Shown one piece after another: positions 9,783 through 15,575 of a stretch of 15,575 nucleotides of DNA. Position numbers and translations under genes: made by a program. The notes beneath the pieces were generated by a model that was not told the DNA's origin, did no database searches, and saw only the letters and a program-made list of their open reading frames with translations. The stretch covers positions 227,374 through 242,948 of the forward strand of contig NW_019091380.1 in NCBI RefSeq assembly GCF_001949145.1. The letters are read 5' to 3'. Numbering within the stretch: position 1 is the stretch's first letter; every line of letters starts with the position of its first letter. The DNA is from Acanthaster planci (lineage: Eukaryota > Echinodermata > Asteroidea > Valvatida > Acanthasteridae).

Positions 9783-10766
9783 ATGGAAGCTACAGAAATT
9801 GCAGGATTGCATGCTACCTCTGATTCTACCGATGAGAGTCTCGAGCATGGACTGGCACTGACACCATTCCACATTTTTGTCACATTTCTTTCAACGCTGA
9901 CAGTTCTGTTGATTTTGCTCCTGAATCCACTGATGCTTTTCATCTTACGGCGTGTCACCAGCATCCAGCCAACCACCAAAATCTTCATGGCTTCACTCAC
10001 TCTTTCCGATCTTTGTAGTGGAGTATGCTGGATCCTAAGGGTGGTGGAAATGTTAGCCAGATCCTGGATCTTTGGTGAATTCTTATGCATGGTCGGGGGT
10101 GTGGCTGCATTAATATTTGATAGCCTTGGTATCTGGTCACTACTTCTCCTTACCATAGATCGTTATATTTCTATTACCCGTCCTTTGCGCTATCATTCGG
10201 TGATGACTGAGTCAAAGTCTAAGATCACTGTATGCACTGCTTGGGTGGTACTGTTTTTGACCTTCATTTTCATGTATGGGATTTATGACAGAGCTACTGT
10301 TTCACAGGATGGTCCTTACCAACTGTGTGTAGGAGTAAAAAATGATTGGAGAATTTATCTCATTGTCGCACTCACTGTTATCTTACTGGCAACCATATTC
10401 ATCCTGTACGCACACATCATCCTAATAGCTCACAATCAAGCCCGACGCATTGCTGCCGAAAACCAAGCAGGCAATGGCCAAGGTGGACAGAGAATAAACA
10501 CCAGATCAACCACCACCATCATCATCATAACGGGGACTCTGATCATCACCTGGATGCCTGCAGTGACTGTATTTGTGATTACTCCAAACTCCGAATGGAA
10601 GATATACGACAGGTACATGGTCATCATGTTGGCTCAAGCCTTGCTGTTGTCAAATGGCTGGCTGAACATTGTCATTTACTACCTGAGGAACAGGGATCTT
10701 CGCCAGAGCCTGCATTGTTTACTATCTGACTGGCACCAATGTCTGACCCAACGATTCTTGCATTAG
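9783..10766 (+). CDS. Intact class A (rhodopsin-like) orphan GPCR, receptor copy 3
   Basis: This single-exon frame encodes a 327-residue seven-helix plasma-membrane receptor, expected to couple an extracellular ligand to heterotrimeric G proteins. The start at 9783 is preferred over the in-frame ATG at 9744: it has A at -3 and G at +4, and it matches the ME-(T/A) start of both paralogues; an in-frame TAG sits just before 9744. Approximate helices: TM1 30-56 (N48 in LLLNPLML), TM2 66-90 (D76), TM3 100-124 (C102), D126-R127-Y128, TM4 146-165 (W154), loop-2 C182, TM5 190-216 (Y209), a polar loop 3 (HNQARRIAAENQAGNGQGG), TM6 243-266 (W257, P259), TM7 276-300, helix 8 LRNRDLRQ. Oddities: TM7 reads N295-I-V-I-Y299 instead of NPxxY, TM5 lacks the usual Pro, TM3 position 3.32 is Ala (not aminergic) and 7.43 is Leu (not an opsin Lys). 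No signal peptide is seen. The ligand is unknown; a chemosensory role is inferred only from the tandem, decaying cluster. Confidence 0.93.
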   Translation: MEATEIAGLHATSDSTDESLEHGLALTPFHIFVTFLSTLTVLLILLLNPLMLFILRRVTSIQPTTKIFMASLTLSDLCSGVCWILRVVEMLARSWIFGEFLCMVGGVAALIFDSLGIWSLLLLTIDRYISITRPLRYHSVMTESKSKITVCTAWVVLFLTFIFMYGIYDRATVSQDGPYQLCVGVKNDWRIYLIVALTVILLATIFILYAHIILIAHNQARRIAAENQAGNGQGGQRINTRSTTTIIIITGTLIITWMPAVTVFVITPNSEWKIYDRYMVIMLAQALLLSNGWLNIVIYYLRNRDLRQSLHCLLSDWHQCLTQRFLH

Positions 10767-11343
10767 GTCTTAGAAGTGTGGAGATCTTTCAACATCTTGA
10801 AATCAAATGTAGCCTCAGTCTATGGTCAGTATAATGATTTGGTGTATTGAATGTTCTAGATCTTGAATGACATGAAAATGGAGAACCTTCTGCAAGGCAC
10901 TGTGGCATGTTTAGATGCACACAGTAGTTTGATTCCTGCACCCCTGTTTGCATAAAGAGCAGCTAAAGTTTGCAAAAAGTTCACCTGAGGATGGCAACGG
11001 GTTTAAGTTTCAATGTGTACATGTATGTACATGAACAAGTATGTTGATCAAGTCAACATCTTCAATGTTACTCATTCTTCTAAAAAAAAATCGATTTCCA
11101 ACAGAATTTTAAAAATGAGATTTCCCTCTGTTCTCTGGATACTGTGAGAAGAACTTTACTGTTTCAACTTTTGACACACATTACATGATACATGTCAAAA
11201 ACTTGAACAGAGAAATCAACATAACGTCACCTCTTTTTCTGCACACCACACATTCCAGTCTTGGGTTGATGTTACAACTCGGAAGGGCTATACACTTTCC
11301 CTCAAATGAGGATTTGGCAGAATGGCAGTGCAAGGAAATTTTG

Positions 11344-11349
11344 AATAAA
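11344..11349 (+). promoter_or_regulatory. Candidate polyadenylation signal AATAAA
   Basis: This is the first canonical AATAAA I find downstream of the intact receptor stop codon, 578 bases beyond it. It could end that transcript, but AATAAA is frequent in AT-rich DNA and no transcript evidence is available. Confidence 0.25.
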
Positions 11350-12022
11350 AGAATATAAATTTGTACTTTAAACAATGGTAAATGGTAATTGCAAATTAAA
11401 ACCATTACAAGGATGTAAAAAATGTATCTTCGTGCCCAAGCCTGAGGAGTAAAGGTACACGATTTGTCTGCTTCCCCCAACCTATGGGGGCATCCAGATC
11501 TTTTCTCTAGACTTAGCCACATGTACCGGTAGGTTTAGGTCCTTGCTCCATTGAAAATATGGGGAGATACGTGGGCAATACATGTAGCCATAGCTGTGGA
11601 AGCCCATTTCCGACGTGGCCTAGTTTTGAAGTGACATTAAACAGCTTTTGATATGTTTTTATTTTATTCAAAGATGCTAAAATGTTCATCTGAAAGTGAA
11701 AGGGTTGTGAAGCCCAGAGTAAGAAAATTGTAAGGTTTAAAACTGTTTTTAAGTGAATTGAAAATTACAAATTTATAACTGTTAAAAATGACCCTTAAAA
11801 TACGCATACATATATATACACCTGTTGACCAAGCCTGAAAGGTTGATGTGGAGCCATTTACATGTATGTGTACCCACACGTACATGTGTGTATCTTTAAT
11901 CTTGTCTTGCAAACACTTCAGGCTTCAAAAATCTCAACCTGTTATTGATGCAACTTGCCAAATTTCTGACAATTAAGGCAAACCATAAAAACTTCCCTTT
12001 CCATTGGCAAACCAGTCACATA

Positions 12023-12176
12023 CTGCCCAGGAGGTGATTAAAGCTGCTTCACTGGCATTTTTAATTATGCGATGACAACCTTGTCGAGCTGACTATATTT
12101 ATATTTCCATTAAATTCTCAGAAATCACATCTCACACCTGACACTCAAGAAACAAGCTTAATAACTCTTTGAAGCT
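12023..12176 (+). repeat. Dispersed repeat, copy B
   Basis: The 5' part (CTGCCCAGGAGGTGATTAAA...GCTTCACTG) matches the 5' part of copy C at 13850 (CTGCCCGGAGGTGGTTTAAA...ATTCAGTG). The core from AATTATGCGATGACAACC at 12063 and the 3' part ending ACTCTTTGAAGCT match copy A. This gives a unit of at least about 150 bases shared between copies B and C and a shorter, 5'-truncated copy A. No coding potential was found. Confidence 0.65.
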
Positions 12177-12953
12177 ACTGCTGACTCATCAGACTGTCAA
12201 CAATTAAAAAAGAAGGCAGCAAAGCCGCTAGTAGGATGGGTTACTCTATTATCGCAGTAGTTACCACATTTCCCAATCGCAATAAAGATTGCTCACTCGC
12301 CCTATTATCCAATCCTTCTTCTTGTTCAACTCTTACTTTTTAACTTGATTCATAAAATTTTGTCTGTCGTTCAATTTATTTTCCTCTACGACAGCTCAGA
12401 AAATTTGTGTGCGCAGCATATGCAAGCGGAGGTGGACTCTCTATTATCACGGTAACAAGAAATGGTTTCTATGATGGCCTTTAAAGCACTTTGTTTATGA
12501 ATAAATAAAGATAAAAAGAATGATTTTGTTTTCAGAGGAAACAAAATACATGTAGCCTCATTCTGTGGTACTCTTCCATTTTACCTGCAATTGACTCTAT
12601 TTTTCAGTATCCTCCTTAAAGATGCCAAAAGCTAAAAGAACCAGATGGGAACAATTGCACTGCGTCACCTCAACACTTTACATGTAAATCCAGAAAGGAA
12701 TGACTCAATTTTTTTCATCACAACTTGTTTACCCCAATCTTATGATGCAGCAACAATTGACATTCATCTTGTTACTTAAATTTTGCTGAAGGAATAATAA
12801 ATATGTGGGTATGACAAAACTTCCAATCTATGAATGAACTATCTTCATCACAAGACAAGTAAATGGTTAACTATCCGACTGGTGCCAAAGCTCTGGGGTC
12901 TATTTGGTGCTTATAAAGTCTTGTAACATTCAGCTTCTCATCAATGAACCCAC

Positions 12954-12981
12954 ATGTACATGTATGCACACATGTACCTCC
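12954..12981. repeat. ACATGT hexamer cluster
   Basis: CACATGTACATGTATG followed by CACACATGTACC gives three hexamers in under 30 bases. It is another member of the window-wide palindromic motif and lies in non-coding sequence. Confidence 0.75.
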
Positions 12982-13849
12982 ATTCTAAAACACTACCAAG
13001 CCTAGAATGGATCAAGAACCCCAGTTTTGGGGGCCAAACCCTTAGTGGGGTAGGAACTCTAAAAAAAAATTGAAAAATATCTTAATGTACAAAATTTGTT
13101 GTGGCATGAAGGGTGAGGCTAAATTTAAGGAGCTTGTTACGGAAGGCCAAAGTCTGAATTAAAGATTTGAAGGGAAGATTGAACATCTTGCCTTAACTCC
13201 ATACCATACTAGTACAAGTGTACAGCCTTTGGGTTCATTACTTTCACAATGTTTAGAACTTTTCATTACTGTCAATCTCATTTCCATGAAACAATACCAG
13301 TACATTTGACTCTAGCTGCCAATCAGGAACACAAGGCAATTCAAGCACTAAAACTGACATCATTGAATTAACAAATCACCCCACCCCCCCAAAAAAGGCT
13401 AGTGCCCTCTTGTATCAATCAAATGGTCAACTGGTTCATGGAGCTGTCAACCAGAGAAAAGTACGGTATGACGTACTTTACATGTACATGTATGTCTAGG
13501 GTGCCCCCCTCCCATTTTCACATGAAGAGCACATAAGTTTGTCGTCATCACCAAAGTTGTGAAAAATTAAATTTAAACATAACAAAAACCGTCACTTTTT
13601 GTCTCTTTAATTGCGATTTACGCTGTATGTTAGAAGATCTGCAAAGGGAAACTTGCAGGCACCTATTTTACAAAATACTGACAATACTCAAAATGGTACC
13701 CAAATTGTCAGTCACATGGGTTCAGACAAGTTTGGCAAGGTTTGGAAATTTATACTATAAAACGGGAGGTACATGCACATGTAGCTGGATACAAAATTAG
13801 CAAATCGTTTACAGCAGCACCAGATAAGGGAAGGGACAGGGGGCGTGGC

Positions 13850-14010
13850 CTGCCCGGAGGTGGTTTAAAATGATTCAGTGACAACCTTTCCTCACAGACT
13901 GATGCATACGAATAATTAAGAGATGACAATCATGGTGAGCTTGTTCAAAATCCAAATCAATTCCTGATAAATCATATCCCACACCCGTCAGTCTAGTACA
14001 AACATGCTTC
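13850..14010 (+). repeat. Dispersed repeat, copy C
   Basis: It starts CTGCCCGGAGGTGG, shared with copy B, and continues through AATTAAGAGATGACAATCA, CCAAATCAATTCCTGATAAA and TCATATCCCACACCCG, which align with copy A in order. It has the same orientation as A and B. An extra segment near 13880-13905 relative to copy B shows that an indel has occurred. A TCAGGGAGTCC near 14155 resembles TCAGGAGTCC after copy A (9618), so the unit may be longer than annotated. Confidence 0.65.
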
Positions 14011-14514
14011 CAAGGCACAGGGAATATGATCACAGAATGAACAACCCTTAAGACTTCGAACTCTTAGCATTACCACTGAAACCATGAGGGGACAATGAAT
14101 GCATCATGATTGCAACCAATCACACTTTAAATGATGTAGATAAAAATGCAGGTGTCAGGGAGTCCCATACAAATCAAAAGAAATTTGTGATCATGAATAT
14201 TACACTGTTTGCATTGTGATCACTCAGTATGTTTCACAGCCCTGGTTACTCTCACGGACATCTATTTCCTTTCAAACATGTGATCATTAAGCAAGTGGTT
14301 CTCGTTTTGTTTTCAACAACCTATTTTGTCTGGCAATGTCTCTAGAACACTAGTGGACTACCGGGTAGCTGTTCAATTACAATACCAATGACAAAGAGAA
14401 ACTACAAAATTTTGATTTTGATTTGGGGTACAAGCTCTTTTGATTGAAATGAATTAATGGGATGGAAAGCCTATGGAAGCTACTCGGACTCTACTTATAT
14501 CGCCAGACCCTGTC

Positions 14515-14897
14515 CAATAAGCCATTTGCGAGTTAAATTTGAATAAAATCTGGTACACTGACATGACTGAGTTATTTGCTTGCACACAAACACAATATTT
14601 TTAATTCCCTAGACTAAAGACGTTATTACTGTACCTCATGATTCGGGGCAAGCTTTTGCATTGCGACCACCATCTCTGAAATGAACCGGTTCCTTTGTGT
14701 CCTTCTTATCCATTGAGAACAGTGTATTGTTGCAAGGCGTCTTTTATGTAACTAAGCAAAAGCTTGCCCCGAATCACGAGGTATAGCAGCAGTGTTTTTA
14801 GCATGGAGAATTCAAATTGTTATGTTCCTGTGTATTTAAAGAACTCAGTGTACCAGATTTTATTCAAAATCAAAGGTCACTTGCAAAAGGCTTATTG
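14515..14897. mobile_element. Long inverted repeat, foldback/MITE-like element or inverted duplication
   Basis: The left arm (14515-14659) and right arm (14756-14897) are reverse complements over about 145 bases, with a 96-base spacer. Both outer ends read CAATAAGCC toward the centre, the middle carries TTGAATAAAATCTGGTACACTGA, and the innermost block GATTCGGGGCAAGCTTTTGC matches exactly. The arms differ by small indels and substitutions in between. Weaker pairing seems to continue outward (GGACTCTAC...ATCGCC at 14487 against the reverse complement of 14914-14930), so the structure may reach about 14470-14950. There is no transposase frame and no clear target-site duplication. Foldback DNA transposon, MITE, or an ordinary inverted duplication are all possible. 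Confidence 0.75.
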
Positions 14898-15418
14898 TTA
14901 ATAAACACGATAAGGCGATTTGTAAAGTCCAAATTACTCAGACTAGGCCCTATGTATGTATCGCCAAGGAGTATGTGATTATGCAGAGCCCTGTTTACGG
15001 GTCTACACCGTATGCCAAGGTATGCCATAGGCCAACACCCTGAACCTGAATCATATACTAATATTACTAGAGTTGGCAAAGCCTCCATCAGGAAACATAT
15101 CACACCAATTTGAGGGTTAGTTTGGCGCGTGGTGGCAACTGGTGGAACTAGACGTGTGTATGCGTGTGTTCAATCATTTCGGTAGCACCCACATAAAGGC
15201 TGCAAAGGTATTTTGCAGTGATGCAAATGCTGTACATAAAACTACTATTGCCATTTCACTTACCTACAATACCGGAGAGTGATAATTAACTGAGAATTTC
15301 ATCGTGAAACTGCTGCAAAATCTTGTCAGAAACGTCGACGTTCCACAACGTTCATTTAATTCCACCGCCATGCTGAGAATGTACCACGTGATGTGTTTAT
15401 AAAGCCCAACAGCTGGTA

Positions 15419-15479
15419 CCCAACTTTGTCTAATACCCCAACCTTGTCAGTGCCAACTTCGAACGAGCCCAATTTTGTC
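15419..15479. repeat. Degenerate CCAACTTTGTC repeat, about four units
   Basis: CAACTTTGTC (15421), CAACCTTGTC (15439), CAACTTCGAA (15454) and CAATTTTGTC (15470) recur at 15-18 base spacing, most preceded by CC. It looks like a decayed short-unit tandem repeat. Confidence 0.5.
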
Positions 15480-15508
15480 GGCCAAGCTGGGCAATTGGGG
15501 TTTGCCAA

Positions 15509-15548
15509 CAAGTTTTGTTTTCTGTTTTGTTTTTTGTTTTTTCTTTTA
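15509..15548. repeat. T-rich (TTTTG)-type simple repeat
   Basis: Runs of four to six T separated by G or C make up most of this stretch near the window end. It is a simple low-complexity tract. On the opposite strand it would read as an A-rich tail, but no associated retroelement is visible. Confidence 0.7.
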
Positions 15549-15575
15549 TACTTTGAGTTATCCGATGGAAGCACA

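Larger units (their letters stand above)
10767..14514. other. Non-coding stretch downstream of the intact receptor
   Basis: No supportable gene was found. The longest open frame (113 codons on the minus strand, 11181-11522) has no recognisable domain and lies in AT-rich sequence with chance-like composition. The stretch carries many ACATGT motifs (11018, 11190, 11519, 11579, 11860, 11882, 12548, 12680, 12954-12984, 13481, 13778, 14276) and dispersed repeat copies B and C. The first several hundred bases probably hold the 3' untranslated region of the receptor. Confidence 0.5.
14951..15575. other. Non-coding stretch to window end
   Basis: No gene was recognised. The minus-strand open frame reaching the window edge comes from low-complexity sequence (a degenerate CCAACTTTGTC repeat and a T-rich tract) and has no domain features. 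Confidence 0.45.

Noticed and set aside
10346-10729. Histidine-rich 127-residue frame and the minus-strand frames overlapping the intact receptor.
   Set aside because: They are alternative-frame shadows of the conserved receptor sequence; the His run is the ACC/ATC-rich TM6 start read in another frame.
11181-11522. 113-codon minus-strand open frame.
   Set aside because: No domain, no motif, AT-rich composition and no supporting signals; length is within chance for this window.
1-15575. CRISPR arrays, bacterial operons, phage or retroviral genes.
   Set aside because: No regularly spaced repeats with unique spacers, no integrase or polymerase motifs and no ribosome binding site architecture; the window is animal-type genomic DNA.

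Overview
The window looks like genomic DNA of an animal, most likely a marine invertebrate deuterostome (echinoderm, amphioxus or hemichordate type). The reasons are AT-rich, gene-poor sequence, heptahelical receptor reading frames without introns in tandem, no bacterial operon layout or ribosome binding sites, and a very high density of the palindromic hexamer ACATGT (about 37 copies by eye against about 4-5 expected). The phylum assignment is inference; nothing in the window proves it.

The only convincing genes are three tandem copies, all on the + strand, of one class A (rhodopsin-like) G-protein-coupled receptor. The first copy (5501-6503) is a full-length pseudogene with a 4-base deletion after TM1, a stop codon replacing the TM6 tryptophan, and a wrecked TM6-TM7 region containing two ACATGT expansions. 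The second copy (8771-9392) is a 3'-truncated pseudogene with a frameshift in TM1, an in-frame deletion of the TM2 aspartate, and a frameshift in TM5; its homology ends about 30 bases before a dispersed repeat. The third copy (9783-10766) is intact, 327 residues, with all seven helices, DRY, the conserved Trp/Pro of TM6 and an unusual NIVIY in place of NPxxY. It lacks the aminergic TM3 Asp and the opsin TM7 Lys, so it is an orphan receptor of the kind that expands in lineage-specific, often chemosensory, clusters.

Region by region: 1-1560 shows no gene; 1560-1985 holds a 24-bp tandem duplication and a 126-bp direct repeat; 1990-4870 has no supportable gene but includes an ACATGT cluster; 4870-6503 has a possible diverged dispersed repeat and then receptor copy 1; 6504-8770 is non-coding with a run of three hairpins at 7203-7312; 8771-10766 holds receptor copies 2 and 3; 10767-14514 is non-coding with two further copies of the dispersed repeat; 14515-14897 is a long inverted repeat (foldback-like element or old inverted duplication); the remainder is non-coding with simple repeats.

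The locus reads as birth-and-death evolution of a receptor cluster: one functional gene beside two decaying copies. A stretch from TM5 to the start of TM6 is far more alike between copy 1 and copy 3 than the rest, which suggests gene conversion or late decay. No new multi-gene system was found. The more original observations are the ACATGT insertions visible by paralogue comparison, the dispersed repeat family and the large inverted repeat.
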